Part shown: positions 1 through 7,657 of the stretch, one piece after another | Position numbering within the stretch: the stretch's first letter is position 1 | Layout of the letters: the number at the start of each line of letters is the position of its first letter | Source: CALMAK01 sp964392265 | GTDB lineage: Bacteria; Patescibacteriota; Saccharimonadia; Saccharimonadales; Saccharimonadaceae | Length of the DNA: 64,000 bases | Reading direction: 5' to 3' | Assembly: GCA_964392265.1 (NCBI GenBank) | Contig: CAYMOS010000001.1 | Span: 186,001-250,000 of the forward strand | Translations under genes and position numbers: made by a program | The notes under the pieces: model-generated | Told to the model about the DNA's origin: nothing | Databases searched by the model: none | The model's input: the letters and a program-made list of their open reading frames with translations, nothing else

Positions 1-296
1 TACCGGTTGGTGCTCATCAGTCCGGCGCAGCACCGATACGCGTTCCACTACTGGTAGATAATCGTGACGAAGTAGTCACCTATCTGCGAGCCCATGGCGT
101 ACAGGCGAATGATATCTGGTATGATGTGCCAGTTTCGCCCGTACGGTTATATGGTAGGGTGCAGTATCCGGAGGCTGATTGTCCGGTGGCGGTGCGAGTG
201 GCGGCACGGCTTTTGAATGTGCCAACGCACGAACGCATTAGTTCGGAGGCTGCCTTGCGGATCGCGACACTTGTTGCCGAGGCGGTCAAGTCATGA
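1..296 (+). CDS. DegT/DnrJ/EryC1/StrS-type PLP aminotransferase, C-terminal end (partial)
   Basis: An open frame enters from the left edge and stops with TGA at 294-296, giving about 97 residues. The end of the protein carries the pattern NVPTHERIS followed by a helix, which matches the LPTHP-(L/V)S close of sugar aminotransferases of the DegT family; these PLP enzymes aminate nucleotide-linked keto sugars. The lysine that binds PLP lies outside the window, so activity cannot be judged. The stop overlaps the start of the next gene (ATGA), so it is translationally coupled to the two FemAB genes. A cell-envelope role is inferred from that coupling. Confidence 0.6.
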   Translation, partial: PVGAHQSGAAPIRVPLLVDNRDEVVTYLRAHGVQANDIWYDVPVSPVRLYGRVQYPEADCPVAVRVAARLLNVPTHERISSEAALRIATLVAEAVKS

Positions 297-1291
297 GTGA
301 TATTTCTCAAGAAGAATGGCGCACCTTTGTCGCGTCACGGGATGAGGCGAACTTTCTTCAGAGTCTCGAGTGGGCGAAGGCGAACGAATTGGTCGGTGAA
401 GCGGTGATTCGTGGTGGCGTCCGCCAGGCTGACACACTGGTTGCAGGTTGGCAGGGGATTATTAAGAACGCTCGTCGTGGTCGCTACCTGGAGGTACCGG
501 GCGGACCGTTGATGGATTGGTCAGACAAGGCAGTAGTGGCAGAAATCATGACGCAGCTAAAAGAAGCTGGCCTCCGACACAACTGTGTTTTTGTGCGTAT
601 CAGGCCGCAAGTCATAGATAGTAATGAGATGCGTCAGCAACTAAGCAGTCTTCGACTACACCGGGCACCATTCCATCTTCATGCTGAACACACTAACATC
701 CTCGATCTCACTAGGCCTGAGGAAGAATTATTGACCGGTATGCGTCGCCAAACCCGTTACGAAGTCCGCCAGGCAGATAAAAAAGGGGTCGTTGTCAGTT
801 GGCAATCTGATCAATCAGCGGTTGAGGAGTTCTTTGCAGTGCAGGCGGATACTGCCAAGCGTCAGGGATTTATTCCGCCTTCGCGTCGATTCCTCACGGC
901 GCAGGTAGAGGCGTTTGGTGAGAATGCACGTATTTACCGGTCTGAAAAAGATGGCATGCTGCTGAGTCTGGCGCTGGTCCTGTTCTCTGGTCAAGAGGCG
1001 GATTATTTTGAGGCAGCCTCGACGCCTGACAGCCGCAAGTATCCGGGTGCCTATGCCCTGCAGTGGCAGGCGATTCGTGACGCGAAGGCGATGGGCAAGA
1101 CGAGGTATAATTTTTGGGGGATCGCCTATACGGATGATCCTCGCCACCGCTATGCCGGGGTAACAACGTTCAAGCGCGGCTTTGGCGGCCAAGACGTGAC
1201 CTATGTACCAGCCCACGATATTGTACTGCGACATACCTACCTCAAGACCTGGCTGATTGAAACTGTAAGAAAGAAACGAAGGAAATTATAA
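293..1291 (+). CDS. FemA/FemB/FemX-family peptidoglycan bridge aminoacyltransferase, copy 1
   Basis: The 332-residue product has the two-GNAT-fold layout of Fem transferases, which add amino acids from aminoacyl-tRNA to the lipid II stem peptide on the cytoplasmic side. Family signs are NFLQSLEW near residue 20, GGPLMDW near 70, the central GMRRQTRYEVRQA stretch near 150, and the closing FKRGFGG near 295. Length is typical once the coiled-coil arm of FemA is absent. It starts inside the stop of the aminotransferase and its own stop overlaps the start of a second Fem gene (TAATG), so the three form one operon. The amino acid added is not predictable. Confidence 0.85.
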   Translation: MSDISQEEWRTFVASRDEANFLQSLEWAKANELVGEAVIRGGVRQADTLVAGWQGIIKNARRGRYLEVPGGPLMDWSDKAVVAEIMTQLKEAGLRHNCVFVRIRPQVIDSNEMRQQLSSLRLHRAPFHLHAEHTNILDLTRPEEELLTGMRRQTRYEVRQADKKGVVVSWQSDQSAVEEFFAVQADTAKRQGFIPPSRRFLTAQVEAFGENARIYRSEKDGMLLSLALVLFSGQEADYFEAASTPDSRKYPGAYALQWQAIRDAKAMGKTRYNFWGIAYTDDPRHRYAGVTTFKRGFGGQDVTYVPAHDIVLRHTYLKTWLIETVRKKRRKL

Positions 1292-2313
1292 TGGCGATAG
1301 AAGTCCGAGATATTACTGACAAGACTGAATGGGATGAGTTTGTTACCGCCCATCCTGAGGCGAATTTTCTTCATGCGTGGCAGTGGGGTGAGTTCCATGC
1401 AGCACGCGGTAAAACCGTCGTACGCCGCGGCGTCTTTGTCGGTACGACACTCGAAGGGGTATATGAAGGTGTGGTCGAAACAGCTAGGCGCGGCACCCAT
1501 CTGGCAATTGCAGGCGGGCCAATCGTCGACTGGGCGAATACTGATGTCGTGCAATTACTGCGTGATGACATGAAACATCAAGGTGAGGCGCATGGCTGCG
1601 TGTTCGTGCGTGTCCGTCCGCAGCTAGAGAAATCGGATGACTCGCTGGCACTATTTGATCGGTTGGGCTTTACCCCGGCACCGTATTACCTGAGTGTCGA
1701 GCATGCTGGCATATTGGATCTGACAAAATCTGAAGAAGAGTTATTAAAAGGGATGCGCCAACGTCTGCGCCGCGCGCTGCGCAAGGCCGAGAAGAACAAT
1801 ATTACGGTCGAAACCAGTACCAACCCTGATGATATTGCCGAATTTTACCGGATCCAATTAGAGACTGCTCGCCGTCATGACTTTACGCATTTTAGCGAGG
1901 ATTTTTTGAAGAAACAGTTCAAGGCCTTCGCTGATGATAATTCAGCGGTCCTCTATACGGCTCGGCACGAAGGTGAGATTTTGGCGCAGAATTTCATGAT
2001 TTTTTACGGTAACGAAGCCTCGTATCATTACGGGGTCAGTACTGAACTGGGGACGAAGTTATCAGGCGCACCTTTGCTACACATGCAGGCCATGCGTGAT
2101 GCCCGTGAACGCGGCATCAAACGCTACAGTTTTTGGGGGATTGTTGATGAGGATGATACGAACCACCGGTTTTACGGGGTCAGCGTGTTTAAACGTGGCT
2201 TTGGGGTTGATGAATTGAAGTATGTTCCTGCCCACGACCTAATACTTGTTCCGACAAAATACCGCCTCAACTGGATTGTCGAGACGGTGCGCCGTAAGAT
2301 GCGAAAAGTCTAG
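1291..2313 (+). CDS. FemA/FemB/FemX-family peptidoglycan bridge aminoacyltransferase, copy 2
   Basis: This 340-residue protein is a clear paralogue of the preceding gene: the same NFLHAWQWGEF opening, GGPIVDW near residue 72, GMRQRLRRALRKAEK in the middle and FKRGFGV near the end. Tandem Fem genes usually add successive residues of an interpeptide bridge, so two different positions or amino acids are likely, by inference. Its start codon shares a base with the stop of copy 1. A compound hairpin follows immediately and probably ends the operon. Confidence 0.85.
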   Translation: MAIEVRDITDKTEWDEFVTAHPEANFLHAWQWGEFHAARGKTVVRRGVFVGTTLEGVYEGVVETARRGTHLAIAGGPIVDWANTDVVQLLRDDMKHQGEAHGCVFVRVRPQLEKSDDSLALFDRLGFTPAPYYLSVEHAGILDLTKSEEELLKGMRQRLRRALRKAEKNNITVETSTNPDDIAEFYRIQLETARRHDFTHFSEDFLKKQFKAFADDNSAVLYTARHEGEILAQNFMIFYGNEASYHYGVSTELGTKLSGAPLLHMQAMRDARERGIKRYSFWGIVDEDDTNHRFYGVSVFKRGFGVDELKYVPAHDLILVPTKYRLNWIVETVRRKMRKV

Positions 2314-2317
2314 AAAT

Positions 2318-2374
2318 GGAGAAGGCGCCTGGAGAGTTCCTGGAAGGGAACTCATCTAGGCGCCGGTGCTCTCC
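2318..2374. terminator. Nested inverted repeat between convergent genes
   Basis: Three nested stems are visible: GGAGA with TCTCC, GGCGCC with GGCGCC, and GTTCC with GGAAC. The element lies just after the second Fem gene and contains the stop codon of the opposite-strand gene, so it can serve as a shared terminator. No long U-run follows on either strand, so it may act mainly as a transcript end protector. Confidence 0.5.
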
Positions 2375-2625
2375 GTGGTGTGGTTAACGATGGTGGCCGA
2401 AGCGATGGCACCTTCCTGAAAGGGAAGGTGGAGCAGGATGCTCGCTCGCTGGTCGGTGTCATGACACCGAACCGTGAGTCCGTCTCGTCCGAAGATCTTT
2501 GTCTGAACCTTGAGGGTCCGAATCTGATCAAGGACGAGCGTGATCGTCGTGTTGTGAATGTCGGTCTGGCTGACCAGCTCGCGAATTGCGAGCGAGTCTC
2601 CGATATTACTCAGAAAAGTGACCAT
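2356..2625 (-). CDS. Small orphan protein, 89 aa
   Basis: No family is recognised. The gene has a very strong Shine-Dalgarno (GGAAGGAGGTG seven bases before the ATG) and its own promoter, unlike most core genes here which are leaderless, so it is very probably expressed. The product begins MVTFLSNIGDSLAIRELV and alternates short hydrophobic strands with charged stretches, without a signal peptide or membrane segment. Codon choice is more G+C-rich than the Fem genes. It is convergent with the Fem operon and downstream of a gene on the same strand. It belongs to the set of self-contained small accessory genes seen elsewhere in the window. Confidence 0.6.
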   Translation of the reverse strand: MVTFLSNIGDSLAIRELVSQTDIHNTTITLVLDQIRTLKVQTKIFGRDGLTVRCHDTDQRASILLHLPFQEGAIASATIVNHTTESTGA

Positions 2626-2663
2626 AGCGACACCTCCTTCCTTGTTGGACGGAGAGCTATGTT

Positions 2664-2692
2664 ATAATATCATAAAACTGATAAAAATGCAA
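2664..2692 (-). promoter_or_regulatory. Promoter of the 89-aa gene
   Basis: Reading leftwards, TTGCAT at 2692-2687 is followed after 17 bases by TATTAT at 2669-2664. It overlaps the end of the upstream gene on the same strand. Confidence 0.6.
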
Positions 2693-2695
2693 TAC

Positions 2696-3604
2696 CTACG
2701 CGCCAATTTCCATCGTGGCAAGTGTCAGCTGAACGCGGATGATATCCTTGCGCTGGTTTGTGGTGGCCTCGTCAAGGCGTAGTGAATCACCCAGATCGGC
2801 ATCGGTAAATCCAGGGAAGAAAAGAATCTTCTTATGACCTCTAGCGTTTGTAGCAATTGAATACAGTCGGGCGTTTTCTTCGAACGTGTAGCCGCCGTTA
2901 TTTTCAGCCAGCTGATCGAGACTCTTCTTGATATCGATGTCGTATTCGGCATTTGGCAGAGTTAAGATAACGTCTGCCCCGCGTAAGTCTTCGGCCTGTG
3001 TGGCTGGTCGGTAGGGAATTTCACAGTCGTCAAATAGGTGGCGAGTGGCGGCTTCGGTACGGGCGCCACGGACAATTCCTTCCATGATCGTTGCGGCCGC
3101 CGTAGTACCTGATGGGAAATGATCGAGCGTCTGATCGGTAATAGCCTGGGAAATGTCCGAGAATGACTCGTCATCGTAGGTGTACATATAGTCGTTGAGC
3201 ATTTGGTTATACCAAACGGCCTGGTGCTTGAGGGTATTAAAGCTATCCCACTCGTCTTTTGGTAGTTTACGACCGCCCATCCGGCGCCTTCTTAACTCAT
3301 TGATGCGAAGAGAGGCGTGCGTAATATACGGTGCATTTGCTACCAGTCGTACTTGCGTTGCCATTTGTTCGTCCATCAATCCTTCTTGCTGGGCGATTGA
3401 GGCCTCGGCGTATTGGGATAGGGCGTCAGCGTATTCCATAGAATCTCTTTCGAGACCGCGACCTTCGGTAGGGGCGATAAAATCAGGCTCGTTTGTCAGG
3501 CTGGTAACATAATCACCAATACTGTCCCAACGCGAAGCTGCGGGTTGTTCGGTCTCGGTGGTGGACCGAGTGTGTTCGTAGGCTGTTTTTGTTTTTGTTG
3601 CCAT
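2696..3604 (-). CDS. Orphan protein with a possible PD-(D/E)XK nuclease-like C-terminus, 302 aa
   Basis: The start is placed at MATKTKTAY because a promoter ends 8 bases before it; a longer frame begins upstream of the -10 box. The first 60 residues look disordered, the middle is helical and rich in charged residues, and the last third holds ADVILTLP followed by YDIDIKKS, a strand-D-strand-(D/E)xK arrangement like that of restriction-type nucleases. A protein encoded at 5735-6478 has a similar GIDFIV...YDIKSS pair, so the two may be one family. It is divergent from groES. Nuclease function is a guess from the motif only. Confidence 0.55.
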   Translation of the reverse strand: MATKTKTAYEHTRSTTETEQPAASRWDSIGDYVTSLTNEPDFIAPTEGRGLERDSMEYADALSQYAEASIAQQEGLMDEQMATQVRLVANAPYITHASLRINELRRRRMGGRKLPKDEWDSFNTLKHQAVWYNQMLNDYMYTYDDESFSDISQAITDQTLDHFPSGTTAAATIMEGIVRGARTEAATRHLFDDCEIPYRPATQAEDLRGADVILTLPNAEYDIDIKKSLDQLAENNGGYTFEENARLYSIATNARGHKKILFFPGFTDADLGDSLRLDEATTNQRKDIIRVQLTLATMEIGA

Positions 3605-3612
3605 GTGTATGT

Positions 3613-3641
3613 ATTTAAGCATATACATTACAAAAAGTCAA
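3613..3641 (-). promoter_or_regulatory. Promoter of the 302-aa orphan gene
   Basis: TTGACT (3641-3636), a 17-base spacer and TTAAAT (3618-3613) end 8 bases before the ATG, so the mRNA would be almost leaderless. Confidence 0.6.
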
Positions 3642-3661
3642 TACTATGGAATTGCAATAAC

Positions 3662-3704
3662 TTAGCACTCAGGGTTGACGAGTGCTAAAATCGTGCGATA
3701 TACT
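3662..3704 (+). promoter_or_regulatory. CIRCE operator and groESL promoter
   Basis: A perfect CIRCE element is present at 3662-3688: TTAGCACTC, nine bases, GAGTGCTAA. This is the binding site of the heat-shock repressor HrcA. The -35 box TTGACG (3675-3680) lies inside the operator and TATACT (3699-3704) follows after 18 bases, so HrcA binding would block RNA polymerase directly. hrcA itself is not in the window. Confidence 0.95.
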
Positions 3705-3737
3705 AAGGGTACGAATAAGAAAAACGGAGGAGATTAC

Positions 3738-4004
3738 ATGAAAGTACCTATCACGCCGCTTGCTGATCGTGTGGTTGCCGTGCGAGAAGAAGCGAAAACG
3801 CAGACCGCCAGCGGTTTATATTTGCCAGATACGGCCAAAGAAAAGCCAGTACTTGCTGAGGTGAAGGCGATTGGCCCCGACGTACGCGGCCTTAAGGTGG
3901 GCGATAAGATTGTCTACAAAGAATACTCGACGACCGAATTGAAAGTCGACACCGTTGAATACTTGATTGTAAAAGAGGATGACGTCCTCGCAACTGTTAA
4001 TTAG
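3738..4004 (+). CDS. groES: Co-chaperonin GroES
   Basis: The 88-residue product has the usual GroES length and features: ITPLADRVVA at the N-terminus, the mobile loop region around residues 18-32 (AKTQTASGLYLPD), and VGDKIVYKEYSTTE toward the C-terminus. It forms the heptameric lid of the GroEL chamber. The ATG at 3738 is chosen because GGAGGAG precedes it by six bases and an in-frame upstream ATG would lie inside the CIRCE control region. It is followed by groEL after 12 bases with a second strong ribosome site. Confidence 0.97.
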   Translation: MKVPITPLADRVVAVREEAKTQTASGLYLPDTAKEKPVLAEVKAIGPDVRGLKVGDKIVYKEYSTTELKVDTVEYLIVKEDDVLATVN

Positions 4005-4016
4005 GAGGATTTACAC

Positions 4017-5660
4017 GTGGCAAAGAAGATTTTCTATGACGAAGATGCGCGCACCCGAGTGCTAGGTGGCGCAAAAGCATTATATGATGCAGTAAAAGTA
4101 ACCTATGGTCCAAAAGGCCGCAATGTCGTGATCGCCAAGGGATATGGCGGCCCAACGGTCACCCACGACGGTGTGACAGTGGCTGAGAGTGTCGATTTAC
4201 CAGAAAACGACGATGAAACTCTAGGGTACAAAGTAGGTGCCGAGCTCATCAAGCAGGCTGCCAGTAAACTCAATAAGGTTGCGGGTGACGGGACGACAAC
4301 CGTCACAGTCCTGACCTACAATATCCTCAAAGAGGCAAATCGACTGATTGCTGCCGGCCACAATCCGCAGGAACTTCGCAAGGGTATTGAAGCGGCAGGT
4401 ACTGAAGTGATTAAGGCACTTGATGGCCTTAGCGAGAGTATCGAGGGTAAGAATGACCGCGTGGCCGAGGTGGCAACTATCTCTGCCGGTGACAGTGAAA
4501 TTGGCAAGTTGATTGCTGATGTCATTGCCAAGGTTGGAAAAGACGGTGTTGTGACCGTTGAGGCTGGTCAAGGACTTGAGCTTGAGGCGGAGGTTGTTGA
4601 AGGCTTCTCGCTAGACCGTGGTTGGAGCAGCCCATTCTTTGTCACTGATACGGGACGCCAAGAGGCAGTATACGAAAAGCCAGCTATCCTTATTACTGAC
4701 AAAAAAATATCGAGTGCCCAAGAATTCCTACCGATTGTTGAAAAGATGGTACAGGCGGGTAAAAAAGATATCGTCTTGATTGCCGATGAGGTTGAAGGTG
4801 AGGCGCTGAGCGTTTTGATCCTTAATAAACTAAAAGGGGTGCTTAATACAGTTGCTGTCAAAGCGCCAAGCTTTGGTGATCGTCGCAAGGAAATCCTTGA
4901 GGATATCGCTGTGCTGACCGGTGCGACGGTGATTGCCGAAGATCGTGGCCTGACATTTGAAAACGTTGGTCTCGAGGTGATTGGCTCGGCCCGTAAGGTG
5001 ATCGTTGGGAAGGATGAAACGACGATTATTGAAGGCGCCGGTAAGGCAACTGAGGTCAAAGACCGCATTGTTGAAATTGTTGCCCAGCGCGATAATGCCA
5101 ATAGCAGCTACGATAAAGAACAGTTTGACAAGCGTGCCGCTGCCCTTAGCGGTAAAGTGGCAGTGATCAAGGTGGGTGGTGCGACTGAAACAGAGATCGA
5201 TGAAAAGAAATTCCGCGTTGATGATGCGGTGGCTGCTACCAAGGCAGCATTGGCCGAAGGAATCGTGGCCGGCGGCGGTGTGACGTTGGTGAATCTGGCT
5301 GCCAAAATTAAAGTCGATGGTGCTGATAGCATCAGTGCCGGGCGTCAAATCCTCAAGAACGCTTTGCGCGTGCCATTCCTCCAGATTATGACCAATGCTG
5401 GGCTCAATAGTGAAGCGCTGCTAGCTCAAGTCGAAACTGGCAAGGCGGGCCAGGGTATTGATGTCAATAATCCCGACAAGGGCTTGATTGACGTCAAGAA
5501 GGCCGGGGTGATTGATCCGGTGAAGGTGACAAAAGAGGCGGTGCAAAACGCTGTCTCAATCGCCTCAACGGCAGCCACCATGGGTGCATTAGTTGTCGAT
5601 ATCCCAGAGGCGGAAGCCCCTGCAATGCCAGCAGGCGGCGGTATGGGCGGCATGTACTAG
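4017..5660 (+). CDS. groEL: Chaperonin GroEL
   Basis: The 547-residue protein is full length. It shows the ATP-site sequences YGPKGRNVVIAKGYGGP and DGVTVA near residues 30-57, VAGDGTTTVTVL near 86, and the flexible C-terminal tail GGGMGGMY typical of bacterial chaperonin 60. Translation starts at GTG after TAGGAGGA. It folds client proteins in the cytoplasm with GroES and shares the CIRCE-controlled promoter. A strong terminator follows. Confidence 0.98.
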   Translation: MAKKIFYDEDARTRVLGGAKALYDAVKVTYGPKGRNVVIAKGYGGPTVTHDGVTVAESVDLPENDDETLGYKVGAELIKQAASKLNKVAGDGTTTVTVLTYNILKEANRLIAAGHNPQELRKGIEAAGTEVIKALDGLSESIEGKNDRVAEVATISAGDSEIGKLIADVIAKVGKDGVVTVEAGQGLELEAEVVEGFSLDRGWSSPFFVTDTGRQEAVYEKPAILITDKKISSAQEFLPIVEKMVQAGKKDIVLIADEVEGEALSVLILNKLKGVLNTVAVKAPSFGDRRKEILEDIAVLTGATVIAEDRGLTFENVGLEVIGSARKVIVGKDETTIIEGAGKATEVKDRIVEIVAQRDNANSSYDKEQFDKRAAALSGKVAVIKVGGATETEIDEKKFRVDDAVAATKAALAEGIVAGGGVTLVNLAAKIKVDGADSISAGRQILKNALRVPFLQIMTNAGLNSEALLAQVETGKAGQGIDVNNPDKGLIDVKKAGVIDPVKVTKEAVQNAVSIASTAATMGALVVDIPEAEAPAMPAGGGMGGMY

Positions 5661-5688
5661 CGGGTCGTCCGTTCGCCGTTAAAAAACA

Positions 5689-5722
5689 AAACAGCACTCT
5701 AACGAAGAGTGCTGTTTCTTTA
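5689..5722 (+). terminator. Rho-independent terminator of groESL
   Basis: AACAGCACTCT and AGAGTGCTGTT form an 11-bp perfect stem with a 5-base loop, followed by TCTTTAT. The opposite strand has an A/T-rich flank as well, so it can also serve the convergent gene. Confidence 0.9.
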
Positions 5723-5734
5723 TCTATTGAGCGA

Positions 5735-6478
5735 TCATCCTTCCAAGAACTTTTGATGCTCTAGGCCTGCGCGGTCTATCATAGCCAAAAAGTCCGTGCG
5801 CGCAACGATTTCGTCGATTGCAGTTGCTGGAACCACGAGGTGACCTCTGAAATCTTCAGCAGTAATGGGTGGAATGAACTTGACGGTGTGGGCTCTGTTG
5901 TGGTCATGACCATGCCTCGTTGCATGCTTATGTGCCATCTCAAGTGATGACTTTATATCATACGGCACACCGTTAACGATAAAGTCGATACCATGCTGGT
6001 CCTGCCACTTATCACCCTTTTGGATATCCGCGCCGACATGTCTGGCCATACGTACAAATGTTGCTTCGACCCGAAACCCGGATAGTTTATTCATGGACGT
6101 GGTCACGAATTTGTGGCGACTCTCGGCGCTTGCCTCCGCGTAGGCATATTCATATACGTAGTTTAGGTAGTCAGATACGTCGCTTGCCATAAAATCAGTA
6201 TCAAGCGTCTCTATGGCTTCGCAAAAATCTGCATCAGGTAATTGGCTGCCAAATGCCCGGGCAGCAACCTGTTTAAGCGCGAGCTCGAGGGGAGGTTCTC
6301 CTGGCTGTATGGTCTCTAGCAGTTCTCGGCCTATTGCTCGGTGTGACCGAAGTGCCACCTCACCTCCTATGCCGTTCATCAAGGTGCCTACCATCGTTTG
6401 CGTCAGGGCACCGCTACCTAGGTGGCGGGTATGCTCAACATTTCCGAGCCCAATTCGGTCATGTCCAGGAGCACTCAC
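5735..6478 (-). CDS. Orphan protein with a PD-(D/E)XK-like motif, 247 aa
   Basis: No family is recognised with confidence. Near residues 175-190 the protein reads HGIDFIVNGVPYDIKSS, matching a nuclease-type D-(strand)-DIK core, and it resembles the motif in the product at 2696-3604. The rest is helical, with many histidines (HKHATRHGHDH) just after the motif. The frame starts at GTG (6478), which overlaps the stop of a 34-codon upstream frame as GTGA, pointing to coupled translation or to a frameshift near the N-terminus. Convergent with groEL. Catalysis is inference only. Confidence 0.55.
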   Translation of the reverse strand: MSAPGHDRIGLGNVEHTRHLGSGALTQTMVGTLMNGIGGEVALRSHRAIGRELLETIQPGEPPLELALKQVAARAFGSQLPDADFCEAIETLDTDFMASDVSDYLNYVYEYAYAEASAESRHKFVTTSMNKLSGFRVEATFVRMARHVGADIQKGDKWQDQHGIDFIVNGVPYDIKSSLEMAHKHATRHGHDHNRAHTVKFIPPITAEDFRGHLVVPATAIDEIVARTDFLAMIDRAGLEHQKFLEG

Positions 6479-6579
6479 GATAGCGTATGTCGGCTCGGCA
6501 GTGAACGATCTATCGGTACGTCGTCTGTATGAGACTCTTGGTGCGCCTCGATTACTTCCTTTGTGGGGTGTCTAGTCAT
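6475..6579 (-). CDS. 34-codon upstream frame, possible leader peptide or frameshifted N-terminus
   Basis: The first ATG after the promoter opens a polar 34-residue frame (MTRHPTKEVIEAHQES...) that ends exactly on the GTG of the next gene. The sequence is hydrophilic like the disordered N-termini of the related protein at 2696-3604, so a single-base frameshift that split one gene is as likely as a real leader peptide. Confidence 0.35.
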   Translation of the reverse strand: MTRHPTKEVIEAHQESHTDDVPIDRSLPSRHTLS

Positions 6580-6593
6580 TGCGGTTGATGTAT

Positions 6594-6622
6594 ATAATAG
6601 TAAATTTTGGCTATTTTGTCAA
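6594..6622 (-). promoter_or_regulatory. Promoter for 6579-5735
   Basis: TTGACA (6622-6617), 17 bases, TATTAT (6599-6594); near consensus. It reads toward the nuclease-like gene. Confidence 0.7.
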
Positions 6623-6706
6623 TTTAAGATTATAAAATCAAATTTGAAGAAGGAAGCAAAAAAGCATTACGAGCCTTGGGGACTGATAGCCGTGAGAAGT
6701 GACCAG

Positions 6707-7135
6707 TTAGTCGACGAGATTTTGTTGTTTTAGCCGTGGGAGTACATCATAACGAAAAATAGCAGCAATCTGAAGATTGTTTGGGATATCTGACGTAATC
6801 CAGCGCATTTCTGCGATTTCGTTGTCTGGCTCTGGAGAGGCGAGGGTTGAGATAGTAAAAATATCCATGCGGATACCCTTGCCAGTCGCTGGCCCTCCGG
6901 TAGCCGTACCGTAGAAGGTGCCAAATTCACTTATATCAGACGGCTGTAGACGTAATTGCAGCTCTTCTTGCAATTCACGAATAACGGCTTGTTGGCTGGT
7001 TTCGCCTGGATCAATCTTGCCGCCAGGGGCAACAAAAACCGTCTCATCGGATCGTCGTACGACAAGGAGTTTGCGGTTTTTGATAATAATGCCAGCGGCT
7101 TTGTGGATTTCGTAGGGATGTGGCTGGGTCGGCAT
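6707..7135 (-). CDS. NUDIX hydrolase, 142 aa
   Basis: The NUDIX box is visible at residues 37-59: GGKIDPGE, seven residues, REL-QEEL. The usual Gly after EE is replaced by Gln, otherwise the metal-binding glutamates are intact. These enzymes cleave nucleoside diphosphates linked to another group; the length and simple fold resemble MutT or small house-cleaning members, but the substrate cannot be named. It is followed upstream on the same strand by a small membrane protein gene with an 18-base gap, so the two may be cotranscribed. Three NUDIX genes occur in the window. Confidence 0.85.
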   Translation of the reverse strand: MPTQPHPYEIHKAAGIIIKNRKLLVVRRSDETVFVAPGGKIDPGETSQQAVIRELQEELQLRLQPSDISEFGTFYGTATGGPATGKGIRMDIFTISTLASPEPDNEIAEMRWITSDIPNNLQIAAIFRYDVLPRLKQQNLVD

Positions 7136-7153
7136 ACATGGCTCCTTGTGAGA

Positions 7154-7540
7154 CTAATCGGCGCAGTATTGACTCTTGTTAGGCAAGAGGATGTGTACGG
7201 CAGCGGCGGTCTTGCTGCTGTCGGCGGAGCCATCGCACTTTTCACCCACCTTTAGTACAGCTGTATCGGTTGTTGGTTCGCCGGATGTCGCGATCGTGGT
7301 GATTGTTTTTGCATTTGTCGGTACCATATCGGTAATCTGGTTGTCGCTGGGGGTCTTAAGGGCATTAGAAATAACCATTGATTGATAGATACTAAGAACA
7401 CTTTTGGCTTCACGCTTGACTGCCTCGGTATGTTTTTGCGACCGAATGACGGCGTCGGCCACAAGCCATGCGGCTACGAGTACGACGACCACGGCTACGA
7501 TCCATATAATCATCTTATTTTTCTTGCTGAGTTTTGCCAT
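7154..7540 (-). CDS. Single-pass membrane protein of unknown function, 128 aa
   Basis: The ATG at 7540 follows AGGAGGAATT, so this start is preferred over a longer frame. Residues 9-29 (KMIIWIVAVVVVLVAAW...) form one membrane helix with lysines before it, placing the remaining 95 residues outside. Two cysteines (KCDGSAD and QYCAD at the C-terminus) could form a disulfide. The exported part has no recognisable domain. The leader contains a perfect inverted repeat GATGTG-GCG-CACATC at 7559-7573 that might be an operator. Confidence 0.6.
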   Translation of the reverse strand: MAKLSKKNKMIIWIVAVVVVLVAAWLVADAVIRSQKHTEAVKREAKSVLSIYQSMVISNALKTPSDNQITDMVPTNAKTITTIATSGEPTTDTAVLKVGEKCDGSADSSKTAAAVHILLPNKSQYCAD

Positions 7541-7657
7541 AATTCCTCCTATACTATTGATGTGGCGCACATCACCATCTGATCGGCCACCCGCTATCTC
7601 CTACGACGGTTCGTATACCTAGTGTAGCACGAGCTGATCTGTTGGGCGAAAGGATGA

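Noticed and set aside
14..20. Minus-strand CTGATGA box as a second hammerhead
   Set aside because: It lies inside the conserved coding sequence of the aminotransferase, and the rest of the core would fall outside the window.
80..310. 76-codon frame on the minus strand at the left edge
   Set aside because: It overlaps the aminotransferase end and the FemAB start and has no ribosome site or family resemblance.
2318..2374. Integron attC site
   Set aside because: The hairpin lacks the RYYYAAC and GTTRRRY core sites and no integrase is present; it also contains the stop of a gene, which fits a terminator.
4103..5653. Long reading frames on the strand opposite groEL
   Set aside because: They mirror the codon pattern of groEL, have no ribosome sites, and encode low-complexity Ser/Pro/Ala sequences.
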